From Ramicandelaber brevisporus (lineage: Eukaryota; Kickxellomycota; Ramicandelaberales; Ramicandelaberaceae): a stretch of 33,360 bases of DNA. Positions 1-9,619 of this stretch are shown here, one piece after another. Under the pieces are notes generated by a model. It was given only the letters and a program-made list of their open reading frames with translations. It did not search any database and had not been told where the DNA came from. Every line of letters begins with the position of its first letter. The first letter of the stretch is position 1. The DNA is taken from NCBI GenBank assembly GCA_025201865.1, contig MU602757.1, positions 1 to 33,360 of the forward strand. The letters are read 5' to 3'. Made by a program: the position numbers and the translations under genes.

Positions 1-801
1 GTCGCTCTCCTGGATCGACTTCTCGGGGTTGGTCGCGTAGTAGTCGGCCGTCGAGCCGCGGCCCGCGCTGTCCAGCCCGCCGCTGCTGCCGGTGCTGTTG
101 CTGCGGCCGCTGCTGAGCCAGCCGCCCCATCTGCCGCTCTTCTGCGGCTGCGCGCCGAGGCTGCCGGACGCCAAGCCGCGCGCCGCGATAATCTTCTTTG
201 TCGCCTCGCGCAGATTGTGCTCGATCGACATCTTGTACTTGATGTCCTGCAGCCGCATCGAGATCAGCTGCGGATTCAGCTGCGCTCCGACGCGATACAT
301 GGCCAGGTTCTGCGGAGGCTGCTGCTGATGGCCAAATGCCGCCGAGCCTGCGCCGTCGTAGCCCGACGTGTATTCGCCGTTGCCGCCGCCAGCACCGCCA
401 GCACCGCCATTTCCACCAGCCGAATGAGGCGATTCTGGCGACGAGTGGCCGCGGCTGCGCTCAAGCAGTCTTCTGTTCTCCAGATTGAGATACTCGAGCT
501 CGGATGTCAGGCGTGCAATCTCCTCGTCGCACTGGCGCTGCAGCTCTGGGCTGACGTGCACCTGGCGCAATGACCTGGCACCCTCAAGCGTCTTTGTCTT
601 GTTGTGGATCTTGCGCCGCGTCTCGGCAAGCGCAGCTCTAATGTCCTGCATATGATGTATTCAGCAACAACAATCAAGATTACAGCACATGCTGGCAATG
701 TCAGTATATTTTCCTGCTAGGAATATCCTTTTAGTCTTTGAGTTAGTGGCTTTTCTCGAGGTTGCGGTCTGGCCGTTTTGGCTGTAGCTACGTACCTCCA
801 T
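1..801 (-). CDS. PKC1: Protein kinase C-like kinase (Pkc1 type), N-terminal part with HR1 repeats; partial
   Basis: The reading frame from 645 down to 1 is open for 215 codons and leaves the window, so the C2, C1 and kinase domains would lie to the left. Two HR1 (Rho-binding) blocks are visible. The first starts about residue 3 (DIRAALAETRRKIHNKTK, then EEIARLTSELEYLNLENRR); the second is about residues 115-145 (LISMRLQDIKYKMSIEHNLREA). A Gly/Ser/Gln-rich linker separates them. This pair opens fungal Pkc1 proteins, which sit at the plasma membrane downstream of Rho1 in the cell-wall-integrity pathway. I infer a two-codon first exon (801-796, Met-Glu) spliced to 645, giving MEDIRAALAETRR. Without splicing, translation could begin at ATG 651, three codons after an in-frame TGA. 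The exon is GC-rich compared with the rest of the window. Another HR1 protein, such as a PKN/rhotekin relative, is possible but less likely. Confidence 0.68.
646..795 (-). other. Predicted 150-nt spliceosomal intron after a 6-nt first exon
   Basis: On the minus strand ATGGAG is followed directly by GTACGT (795-790), a near-consensus 5' splice site. The far end is CATATGCAG at 646, giving an AG acceptor. CTAAC- and CTGAC-like branch-point candidates lie inside. Removing 795-646 joins Met-Glu in frame to the HR1 coding exon. It is the only intron I can support in this window. The alternative is an unspliced start at ATG 651, which overlaps the acceptor. Confidence 0.6.
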
Positions 802-1336
802 AGATGAGTCGAGTTGTGTCGTGTCGTGTAGTATCGTGTTGGCTAGCAGACTGCCGTGAGCTACTGGTTCGTTGTGCTCGATGGACAGAGCAAGCGGAAA
901 GACGATCAAACTGAAATGGCGGCTATGCTGTGTTGCGTGAGGAACAGGTCTACAGAGAAGATTCTCCGACTCATCTTCTTTGAGTGCGCGCTCGTGCCCG
1001 CTCGCGAGCAATATCTTGTGAATGGAAAGAGACCATCGCTCGCTTTTTCTTCCTTCCTTTCTTTCTTTTTTTCGATCCTGTATAGTGCACAGTCCATGAT
1101 GAATGCCACTCTATACGCTGTCTCTTTGTTAAAACAGTATTCAGATTGGCAGATTCCAAGCGGATTTGCCCTTGTCCTGATGAAGTTACGATGTAATGAA
1201 TGAATGAATGAATGAGAGGGTCGTATGTGTCTGTGATGTGTGTGTCACAAATGCGACCACCCACTCCACGACTACTGTCTGCAGTAAAAAAAAAAGAAAA
1301 GAATACTTCCACTTTGATCAACCACGATTGAGCACA
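802..1336. promoter_or_regulatory. Divergent intergenic region between the PKC-like gene and eIF2B-alpha
   Basis: About 535 bases hold the upstream regions of two divergent genes. Visible elements are a pyrimidine run near 1044-1075, five AATG units at 1195-1214, and an A-rich run just before the eIF2B-alpha start. Short open frames here have no recognisable protein features. No TATA box can be assigned with confidence. Confidence 0.5.
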
Positions 1337-2446
1337 ATGGTCGGCCAGCAACAGCAACAGCAGCAGTACCTGTCCGTCGTGACAGAATACAAGTCGCTGC
1401 TAGCCAACAGCAAAGACATGCCTATGCCAATCGCAGCAGTCCGCGCACTTCGCAGCTTCGCCTCCAGCTACCCTGCCAACACCATCAGTGAGTTCGTTGT
1501 TGCCGTCTCCGGCGCCGCCACCGCTCTCGAGTCCTCCACGCGCAACAACATTTCTCTTTCGGCCGGCTGCCAGAAGTTTCTGCAGTGGGCGCGTGCTATG
1601 CGCGATAAGGACCTGACAGACTTTCGCACCAGCCTGATCAAGCAGTCGGATCGGTTCTTGAGCGAAGCGGAAGGCTACCGTGATACTATTGCAGAGCTTG
1701 GAGTGCCGTTTATTCGAGATGGCGCCATTGTCCTGGTGCACTCGTATTCGCGTGTGGTTATGCATTTGCTGCACAGAGCTGCCGTGGAGTACCGCCGGCG
1801 GTTCAAAGTATATGTGACAGAGTCTCGACCAACTGAGAATGGAGTGCGGGCAATGCGCGCGCTGAGAGCATTGGGTATCCCGTGCACAATTGTGCTGGAT
1901 ACAGCGGTGGGTAGCGTGATCGACCGCGTCGATTTGGTGCTGGTTGGCGCTGAAGGTGTTGTCGAGACTGGCGGTCTCGTGAACCAGATTGGCACGTATC
2001 AAATTGCAATTGTTGCCCAGGCTGCTGGCAAACCACTGTATGCCGTTGCGGAATCGTACAAATTTGTGCGATTGTTCCCACTGGATCAGCAGGATTTGCC
2101 TACAAACACGCCTGATACTTTGGCATTCCGCGATCCAGCACCGACGAACGCATCGATTCTGGCCAGCACTCCTCAGTTCTCAATCTGGTCGTCATCAGCT
2201 AGTAAAACACCTGCGCTGCAACCAGCCAACACTGTATGCGATGCGATCGAGGATCACATTGACGGCTCCGCTGGTGGCAATGGTAGCGAGGAGAAGGATG
2301 AGGACGAGGAGAAGGAAGACTACGTTGCATACAACCCGATTGTGGACTATACACCGCCCCGGTACATTACCCTACTGTTTACCGACCAGGGTGTATTTAC
2401 TCCGTCTAGCGTATCTGACGAATTGATCAAAGCCAACATTCAATAA
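1337..2446 (+). CDS. GCN3: Translation initiation factor eIF2B, alpha subunit
   Basis: A 369-residue protein of the eIF2B alpha/beta/delta regulatory family, part of the cytosolic complex that exchanges GDP for GTP on eIF2 and senses phosphorylated eIF2-alpha. The Rossmann-like core is clear: GVPFIRDGAIVLVHSYSRVV (about residues 121-140), KVYVTESRPTENG (157-169), GAEGVVETGGLVNQIGTYQ (204-222), then PLYAVAESYKFVR. The C-terminus has the family signature PPRYITLLFTDQGV followed by SDELIK. I chose ATG 1337 because the 43 in-frame codons upstream (from 1208) are Cys/Thr-rich, look non-coding and run through a poly-A tract. The protein exceeds the usual ~305 residues because of an N-terminal Gln run and a low-complexity insert (about 265-335) ending in Glu/Asp/Lys. 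Its 5' end faces the PKC-like gene. AATAAA overlaps the stop (2442-2447) and recurs at 2521. Confidence 0.93.
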   Translation: MVGQQQQQQQYLSVVTEYKSLLANSKDMPMPIAAVRALRSFASSYPANTISEFVVAVSGAATALESSTRNNISLSAGCQKFLQWARAMRDKDLTDFRTSLIKQSDRFLSEAEGYRDTIAELGVPFIRDGAIVLVHSYSRVVMHLLHRAAVEYRRRFKVYVTESRPTENGVRAMRALRALGIPCTIVLDTAVGSVIDRVDLVLVGAEGVVETGGLVNQIGTYQIAIVAQAAGKPLYAVAESYKFVRLFPLDQQDLPTNTPDTLAFRDPAPTNASILASTPQFSIWSSSASKTPALQPANTVCDAIEDHIDGSAGGNGSEEKDEDEEKEDYVAYNPIVDYTPPRYITLLFTDQGVFTPSSVSDELIKANIQ

Positions 2447-2772
2447 ACGCCTTCTTTTTACTCTTACTTTTACTTTTACTTTTAGAAGAAATCTCTCTTT
2501 ATTACTTGAGCTTACTTTTTAATAAACTAATTAGCACTCTTCTCTTTTTTAATGCTAATTAAGGGACGTGCATTGACACCCGATGATACGCGATGACTCA
2601 CGCTGGTTGTATTTCTTTTGAACCGCGTGCTGTGTATTCGGAAATCCCACACTAGTCTGAAAAGCTGCCCTGGTTCCCTTTGTGACTTTCCAGCCTCTTT
2701 GTCAGGATTCAGCCAACATTGCAGACTCTGTACAACTCGGCCACAAGAGACATAGCACAAATGTGGTGCTTA

Positions 2773-2775
<3 letters not shown>

Positions 2776-2805
<30 letters not shown>
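2776..2805. repeat. (GT)15 dinucleotide microsatellite
   Basis: Thirty uninterrupted bases of alternating GT lie in the spacer between eIF2B-alpha and the velvet gene. Confidence 0.97.
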
Positions 2806-2806
<1 letters not shown>

Positions 2807-2999
2807 TCTTCGACAAAACATACGAGAATGTGAGTAAAAAAAATACACAGCACTGAGGTATTATGCTTTGTGACATTGCTTTCTCTGTGATCAATTAGGA
2901 AGTGTAGCAGCAGCAGCAACACTAACATTAGTACTAACATTGGCATTCCCATTCAGCCGCATTTGGTGCAATTTCTTTCGCAGGGCAGTGTTTCCTTGC

Positions 3000-3000
<1 letters not shown>

Positions 3001-3051
<51 letters not shown>

Positions 3052-3052
3052 G
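3001..3052. repeat. (GTT)n trinucleotide microsatellite, about 17 units
   Basis: Fifty-two bases of uninterrupted GTT repeat. Its complement would read as poly-Gln (CAA) but it sits in no supported gene. Confidence 0.97.
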
Positions 3053-4432
3053 CTGTCTTGTGTGCACAACCACATTGATCCTTTCCATCGCCATTCAGTC
3101 AACATTTCGCGGGTCAGTCAAGACGCCGTATCCAGTCACATATACTCACACACAGACACACCTGTTTAACTTGCCCGCCAAGTAGCTGGAAGAGTGTGCT
3201 AAAAGGATAAATTACCAAATCCCTGCGACATTTCCCAGTCCCACTGCTTCCAGGTCAGACCACACCAGTATCGACCAAGGGCGAGTGCCACTCACTCTAC
3301 TTCAAACCTCCTTCTATTCTCTCACACGCCGGCATTCCCCAAGTTACTCGGCAAATCCATTCGACAGGTGGTATTGCCTGCATCTGACTTTGTTTCTCTC
3401 TTTCTTCTGTCTCTCTCTCTGTGGGAGGGTGTGCTGTACCACAACCAACGGTAGTAACAAACGCAGGTCGACTGAGCACATATCCCATTTTCTCCCTCCC
3501 CCTCCTCCTCCTCTTTGACTCCGTACCACGTTGGCGGCGCACTCACCGACCCTTTTGTAGCAGCTTAATTGGCCAGTTCTGCTTAAGCTCTTTCTCTCCC
3601 AGTCAGCTGGCTGGTCAGGTTATCCACGGACGATCCTCCTTTGCTGCATCCCCTCTCTCCTCCTCTCTCTCTATCGTGGTGTTATAGCTATTGTCATATT
3701 CCGATTCTCTCGCTCACTCACTCACCGACCCACTCTCTCACTCTGTCTCTCTGTCTCTGTGCGGTGTTGACGAGGAACTGGAGTGGATACATAAAAGCCT
3801 CTGGACCTCCGACCCACTATCCACCCAAACTGTCGGTTCACCACCAGCTTTTCCTATTCGTTCTCCTATTCCCAGCAAACATTCCCTGTTCACGGCACTC
3901 CACAGAGATTCGTTATACTTTTCTTCGCTCTTTGTTCTTTTCGCGTGTGTGTGCTCATCTCCACATTTTTACCGTCCGCCACCAGATTGTATCGACCGCC
4001 GCCGCCTCCCCCTTACCTACTGTGTCTCCAACACTCACCGCCACCACCTACCGTTTACCTTGCCCTTGGAGCATACTGCCAGTACTTAGGACAAACAGCT
4101 TCTTGTCATCTCGTGCGCTCACCGCTTTGCTGTGCGCGCCTTTGCTATTATTAGTTTTCTTTTTTGTTTTTTAAACTCATTCCAAGTGTTCTCGAGCGCA
4201 CCGCTCACCAACAAAAGCACCATCCAGGCTCGCCTGCCATTCCCACTATCCGCACGCTTCCATATAAAGTTTGCGTGCCTGTGTCTCTGTCTGGCTATAC
4301 CGCAGCCTCCAAGTAGTCGCGTAGCACCAGCTCGATTATATCAACTCTTCCTACTGCATCCCCATTTACTCTGTCCGCTTTTGGCAAGTCATTTCTCTCG
4401 GCTCGCCTGTGGTCTCTTTCAGCCAGCCATCC

Positions 4433-4452
4433 GTCTGTCTGTCTGTCTGTCT
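4433..4452. repeat. (GTCT)5 tetranucleotide repeat
   Basis: Five perfect GTCT units in the pyrimidine-rich leader of the velvet gene; imperfect copies continue to about 4460. Confidence 0.95.
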
Positions 4453-4588
4453 TTCTGTCTATTTGCTTAGTGTTTTTTTCTGCTGGCCCTTTTTGGCTTT
4501 CCTCTCTTTTGGGTTGCACAAAGCAATAAACAGTCGGAAAGAGCTCTCCAATTGTACACAAAGCTGCAAAAGCAACCCTACACAGCTC

Positions 4589-4612
4589 TTGCTTGCTTGC
4601 TTGCTTGCTTGC
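4589..4612. repeat. (TTGC)6 tetranucleotide repeat
   Basis: Six perfect TTGC units in the velvet leader region. Confidence 0.95.
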
Positions 4613-5128
4613 TATTGTCGTTGTTATTGTTGTTGCTGGTGTTGTTGTCCTTGTTACTGCTGCAAACAATTTGTACTTGCGCTCATCAAACGCAGTGCTT
4701 TCTCGCCTCGCAATTTTCTTTTTTTTTTGCATCTCAGCGTTATTCCTTGTTGTTACCTGCTTTTTGTTCAGGAACCAGCCGTCAGGTACAAACTACTCAC
4801 AGCCTCCGTCCCCAAACGTTCCCCGCTCCGTCCAGATCTCCTCTTTCTTCCTCCCCTTCCTCCTCCACAAGTGAACACACAAGTACTCACTCAATCATTC
4901 ACTGTCCGCTGACTGTCTACTGTGTACTGTTTGCTGACGCTGCCAGTGCGAACACGCCACAACCCACTCCAGCTCACTCCAGCTCGCTCCAGCTTTGTTC
5001 TTTCCTCATCAGTCGAGCCTCCACCCTGTCCGACCCAACCGGCCCTCGCAGCCTGCCTTGTTTTGTATTACTCTGCCTGCCGAGTGCGCTTTCTGCCTGT
5101 CAGTCTGCCAGTCTGCCAAGCCTTGTTC

Positions 5129-5151
5129 GTCTGTCTGTCTGTCTGTCTGTC
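5129..5151. repeat. (GTCT)n tetranucleotide repeat, 5.75 units
   Basis: Twenty-three bases of perfect GTCT repeat, about 220 bases before the velvet start codon. It uses the same unit as the repeat at 4433. Confidence 0.95.
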
Positions 5152-5367
5152 CAAAGCTGTGCAGTGCGTCTCGTTCCCGTTGCTTTCAACGTGCAACTTT
5201 GCCGTTTCCTCAGCCGCCGCCGTCGTCGTCGCCGTTTCGTTATAGACGCCGTCGCCTTCGTTAGTCTCTTCGCAGCCGCTCTTTGTGTACCTTTTCCACC
5301 GTTGCCTCTCAGTTTGTACACTCCTTCTCATCGGGTTTAGATCCCTCAGCACCACAGACGAAGAAGT

Positions 5368-7710
5368 ATGCAGCCTGAACATGTCGAGTCGTCTTACAGC
5401 GCTCCACTGCATCAGCAACAGCAGCAGCCAACGCTTCCACAGCAACAGCAGCCATTCCCTGGACTTGTAGGCGCTGTGCCGATCCCTGCTGCCGGTGCTG
5501 CAACGGCTGCCTTTGGCCACCACCAACCACCACCGCCTGCTGGAGCTCACTTCCAATATGCCACGGCTGCCATGGGACCAGGCAATCAGCAGCCGTTTGT
5601 TGCAATGACTATGAATGGACACACCCAACCACAATTGCAAGCTATTCCTCATCCGCAGTCTCACTTGATGATGAATACTTCTGCAGTCCATAGCCAACAG
5701 CAGCAGCAGCAGCAGCATCAACAGCAACTACAACAACATGGTCAGCAACCGCATCATCAGCCGAGAATTGTGGTGGGTGGACCAGGTCAAATGATTGCAG
5801 CAACCCATCATCAGCCGATTATGATGCAGAGTCAGATTCAGTATCCTCACCAGGCTGCTACCACTCAGTTTATCACTCATCCTCAGCCACAACCACAACC
5901 ACAACCACAACCGCAATCACAACCACAATCTCAGTCGCAGTCTCAGTCTCAGTCTCAGTCTCAGCCACAGTCGACCATTGGTTACCGCCAGCAGCAACAG
6001 CAGATGGATTACTATCAACAAGGTCATCCACTACAGCAACAGCAACCGGTGCCTCAGGCGGCGTTTACTGTTACTCAGGCTCCCATTCAACAGCAACCAC
6101 AGCAACCACAGCAACAACCACAATCACTGCCACAATCACACACACAGTCACTGCCAACGCCGATGACATCAGCGGCACATTCCCAATCAACAGTCTCTTC
6201 AACTATTGCCACAACCACTGGCATGGGAGCCAATCAGCAACAGCAACAACACCAACACCAACAGCAGCCAAGTTCCGGAACACCGAGTACAGTTGTATCG
6301 CCAGCAATGCCAGTGGGTAACGGTGTTGGTACGGTGATTCCACCAGGTGGCGCCAATAGCGAAGAAACACCAACGTACCGATACAGATATTTGAACCAGC
6401 TGGCGTACCCAAGGGATGGAGCAGAGTACATATTGGTGATAAGACAGCAGCCAGAGCACAGCAGAATGTGTGGGGTTGGGGCCAAAGCAGATCGGAGACC
6501 AATTGATCCGCCGCCGGTTGTTGAACTGAAGCTGAACAATCCAATGGTTCCGAATGACAAGTCATATTTATTCAACCCTTACTTGTTTATGTATGTGTGT
6601 TTAGTGGCAGTGGATACTAACGAAGAGGTTCATTTGCTACCAGATCGTAAGACTAGAGCAACAACTGGGTCGACTGTATCATCATTGTTCCACATCAGAG
6701 ATCACGAAAACAAGGAAGGTGCCTTCTTTGTATTTGCAGACATGTCAGTTAGAGTTGAAGGCACTTATCGACTCAAGTTTATGCTGTATGAATTGATTGC
6801 GGATAGAGTTCAGTTCTTGAAATCAATTGAATCAAAGCCGTTCAAGGTTTATTCAGCCAAGGCTTTCCCTGGAATGAGTGACTCTACTGAACTATCCAAA
6901 GCATTTGCTGAGCAGGGCTTGAAGATCAGAATCAGAAAAGACAATACCAGAAGAAGATCCACCAACATTGCTGCAGCTAATAATCGCGCATCAGGGCAGA
7001 ACGGCATTGATTCAGATGGAACTGCTGGCACCAACAATAACGATCTAAACAACGACAACTACGATGAAGATGAATACGACGATGATGCGAATGAACTATC
7101 TGCTCAAGACATGCACGACAACACAGCCAGCTCAGCTACAGCCACTCAGCAGCGAATGCAATCTGCTCCACCTGAACAGCTAGCCACAGCTACAATAACC
7201 ACTGCACCAGATTCAGCTGTAATCATGGCCGAGGGTCAGCAACAACAACCGCAACAGCCGCTACAGACTGGAGAGGCATCCAAGCGTATGCGCACAAACA
7301 GTGGTCCACAGATTATGCCAGCTCCAGTCCCTCAGACTTTGCCAAGTCAAATGCATCCTCTCCACATTCAATCTCAACAGCAACCGCAGGTCATTCAACC
7401 GCCGCCACCACCGCCGCCACATCACCAACACCACCAACACCATCCGATGGCAATGCAGATGCAGTTCCAGCCTCAGCAAATGGCAGCTCAATATGCATAC
7501 TATCAACCCACCATGCAACAAATGCCTGCAATGCAATACCCACCGCAAGTTCAACCTCAGCCAATTATGCCAATGGTCGGATATCCAATCACCCCTCAAC
7601 AGCAACAACAACAACAGCAGCAGCAACAATTACTTCACCAGCATCATTCCGCATCAAAGGCACAGTACATGAACATCACCGCGCCAAATGCAACTACATC
7701 GGAGTATTAA
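5368..7710 (+). CDS. Velvet-domain transcription regulator (VeA/VelB/VosA family)
   Basis: A 780-residue protein. The velvet domain spans about residues 336-527: YRYLNQLAYPRDGAEYILVI, then QQPEHSRMCGVGAKADRRPI, DPPPVVELKL, GAFFVFADMSVRVEGTYRLK, and AKAFPGMSDSTELSKAF ending in GLKIRIRK. Velvet proteins are fungal NF-kappaB-like DNA-binding factors that work as homo- or heterodimers in the nucleus and couple development and sporulation to secondary metabolism. The CGVGAKADRRPIDPPP stretch resembles VeA/VelB more than VosA, but I would not assign a subtype by eye. Both flanks are extreme low complexity: an N-terminal Gln/His/Pro region with Pro-Gln and Ser-Gln alternations (about 172-205), and a C-terminal Gln/Pro/Met region. 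Basic clusters after the domain (RIRKDNTRRRS) and at KRMR (about 637) could be nuclear localisation signals. An in-frame TAG nine codons upstream supports this start. Confidence 0.93.
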   Translation: MQPEHVESSYSAPLHQQQQQPTLPQQQQPFPGLVGAVPIPAAGAATAAFGHHQPPPPAGAHFQYATAAMGPGNQQPFVAMTMNGHTQPQLQAIPHPQSHLMMNTSAVHSQQQQQQQHQQQLQQHGQQPHHQPRIVVGGPGQMIAATHHQPIMMQSQIQYPHQAATTQFITHPQPQPQPQPQPQSQPQSQSQSQSQSQSQPQSTIGYRQQQQQMDYYQQGHPLQQQQPVPQAAFTVTQAPIQQQPQQPQQQPQSLPQSHTQSLPTPMTSAAHSQSTVSSTIATTTGMGANQQQQQHQHQQQPSSGTPSTVVSPAMPVGNGVGTVIPPGGANSEETPTYRYRYLNQLAYPRDGAEYILVIRQQPEHSRMCGVGAKADRRPIDPPPVVELKLNNPMVPNDKSYLFNPYLFMYVCLVAVDTNEEVHLLPDRKTRATTGSTVSSLFHIRDHENKEGAFFVFADMSVRVEGTYRLKFMLYELIADRVQFLKSIESKPFKVYSAKAFPGMSDSTELSKAFAEQGLKIRIRKDNTRRRSTNIAAANNRASGQNGIDSDGTAGTNNNDLNNDNYDEDEYDDDANELSAQDMHDNTASSATATQQRMQSAPPEQLATATITTAPDSAVIMAEGQQQQPQQPLQTGEASKRMRTNSGPQIMPAPVPQTLPSQMHPLHIQSQQQPQVIQPPPPPPPHHQHHQHHPMAMQMQFQPQQMAAQYAYYQPTMQQMPAMQYPPQVQPQPIMPMVGYPITPQQQQQQQQQQQLLHQHHSASKAQYMNITAPNATTSEY

Positions 7711-8166
7711 CTCACTCCATCCTACCCTACCCTACCCCACTCACCCCACTAACAGCAACATCAAATACAAAGCTACACATCTTGCTCTCATCTTGCTATC
7801 TCACACACTCATTCACTTTACACCCCCTGAATTATCCAATCAACGTATTTGCACAGACCAATCCTGCCTCACTGTCTTAACACACAAACACATATTATTC
7901 GAGTTATATTTTTTATATTACCCATTTGCTTTTTGAAATCGCGTCTAACATGCCTTCCAAATTTCACCTACCTTTTTTTCCTTTAATAGTTTGCAAGCTT
8001 ACCTTCTTTACTCTGTGTTTTCGATTTGTTTGATGCTTCGTTTATCACTTTTTTATTTTAATTTTTAATTATTCAAAAATACTTAAAATCAAGCAAAGTA
8101 GAAACCGTGCAAGTTAATGGTAGATAATCTAACTTTAGTGGTATTCATGTGAAGGAGGGAGAACAA
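7711..8166. other. Convergent intergenic region (3' ends of velvet and NOP4)
   Basis: A C/A/T-rich, then strongly AT-rich, 456-base spacer between two convergent genes. It most likely holds both 3' UTRs. Short A/T runs around 8040-8095 could carry cleavage and polyadenylation signals for either strand. No gene or RNA seen. Confidence 0.55.
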
Positions 8167-9586
8167 TTATTGCTTCTTTGGTTTAGATTTTGGAGTCTTG
8201 AGTTTGGCCGCAGTCTTCCTGCCCACAGCAGGTGCAATCTTCTTGTTTGGAGCAGGCGTAGTTCTGGCGCGCTTCACTTGCTTGCCGCTTTCAGCGTCGT
8301 CGGCAGCAGCGGCGGCAATCGAGTCCTTGACATCTCTTGCACGCTTAAGAGTGCTCTGACGGCGCTGATCACGGTTGCGCAAAACCAATGAATTTTCAAT
8401 TGAAAACTCAATAACCAATGATTTTCTGCTATTTCCACCAGCATTCTTCTTTGACTGCTGCTGCTGTTGTTGCTGTTGTTGCTGCTGTTCTTCTTCAAGC
8501 TCAGCGTCAGCTTGCTTAGCAAACACATCGGTTCTTCCATTTAGATATCTCAAGCAAGCCAAAGCATGGGCATGCTGCTCAAATTCCAAAAATCCATAGC
8601 CCTTGGATCGCAGCAATCCAGACTTGCCATCAACTCTGTCCTTAGCTCTGACAATCTTGGCCTGCTTCACATGTGCCTTCTTATCCCATCCACCACTCTG
8701 CTGCTCATCCTTTGTCAAGTGAGCCCGCTTTCCAGCCTTAACCTCAGCCTTAAACTTGTCAATTGACTGGGCTGCAGCCTTGCGCAAATCAGCTTCTGTT
8801 ACACGCAATGGGAGTCCACGAACTGACAAACGAGTTCTGGAAATGAACAAGTTTGGATTCTTGTTCAGCAGTGTTTTGCGCTCTTGGAACGAAGCAATAC
8901 GACGCTCAACATCGACTGCTGACAAAGTGCGAGTCAAGTGCTCAGCGTCCTTGGCGGCTGCGGATGTGATGGCACCTTCCGTGAGCAAAGACACGTTGCG
9001 TTTATCCTGCTTGGCGCTACGAGCAGCAATGCCGTCTTTAGTCAGCTTTTCGGCGGTTGAGCGATCGACCGCCATGGTTACCATCAGTACACGGCCGTCA
9101 ATAATGAAGCGCTCGAGTTCATCTGGCAGGCTCTTGGGACGTTCTGGGACAAGCACCGACTTGACGTGAACACCTGTGCTGCTGGCTGCTGCGCCGCCCT
9201 TGGATGCCTGGGAGTTGAGGTTGAGGAGCTCGGAGGAGTCAAGCTTGGCAACACGCTCGGCAGCAACCAAGCAGGACTTGGCGTCGGATGGCTCCCAGAA
9301 GCAAGCAAAGCCTGTTCCTTTTGAGGCGCCAGTGCTCCGGTCACGGGTGATGCGGCAGTAACGAAGGCGGCCAAATGTAGAGAAGCGCTCGTACAATGTG
9401 TCTTCATCAGTCTCATAGGCCATGTTGCGAATGAACAGAGTAGTACTTGGTAAGAACTCTTGGCTTGACTTGTTCTCACTTGTAGAATCACCTTCATCCT
9501 TCTCCTCGTCGTCATCATCAACATCCATGCCATCTTCATCTTCATCTTCATCACCATCAACTTCCAGCTCAGAGCCACTCTCTCCG

Positions 9587-9619
<33 letters not shown>

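Larger units (their letters stand above)
2447..3270. other. Intergenic region, 3' of eIF2B-alpha, with microsatellites
   Basis: No convincing gene. It starts with the probable eIF2B-alpha 3' UTR (T-rich, AATAAA at 2521). It then carries a (GT)15 tract and a (GTT)17 tract, listed separately. Short open frames over these tracts encode only poly-His/Thr, poly-Gln, poly-Cys or poly-Leu and look like products of the repeats. Confidence 0.55.
3271..5367 (+). promoter_or_regulatory. About 2 kb pyrimidine-rich upstream/leader region of the velvet gene
   Basis: The plus strand is strongly C/T-rich across this whole stretch, with many CTCTCT, TCCTCC and GTCT runs and few purine blocks. Embedded repeats are (GTCT)5 at 4433, (TTGC)6 at 4589 and (GTCT)n at 5129. 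C/T-rich tracts just upstream of transcription starts are common in fungal promoters, but about 2 kb is unusually long. This suggests a long 5' leader, tandem promoters, or both. Many upstream ATGs are present. The longest open frames (3641-4174 and 4552-5340) encode Leu/Ser/Pro/Cys low complexity with no recognisable domain, so I treat them as non-coding or as upstream ORFs. Confidence 0.5.

Noticed and set aside
1400-2002. 200-codon open frame antisense to eIF2B alpha
   Set aside because: Fully opposite an assigned gene; Ala/Gly/His-rich without domain features.
3641-4174. 177-codon open frame in the velvet leader region
   Set aside because: Composition is simply that of translated C/T-rich DNA; no domain and no conserved-looking block.
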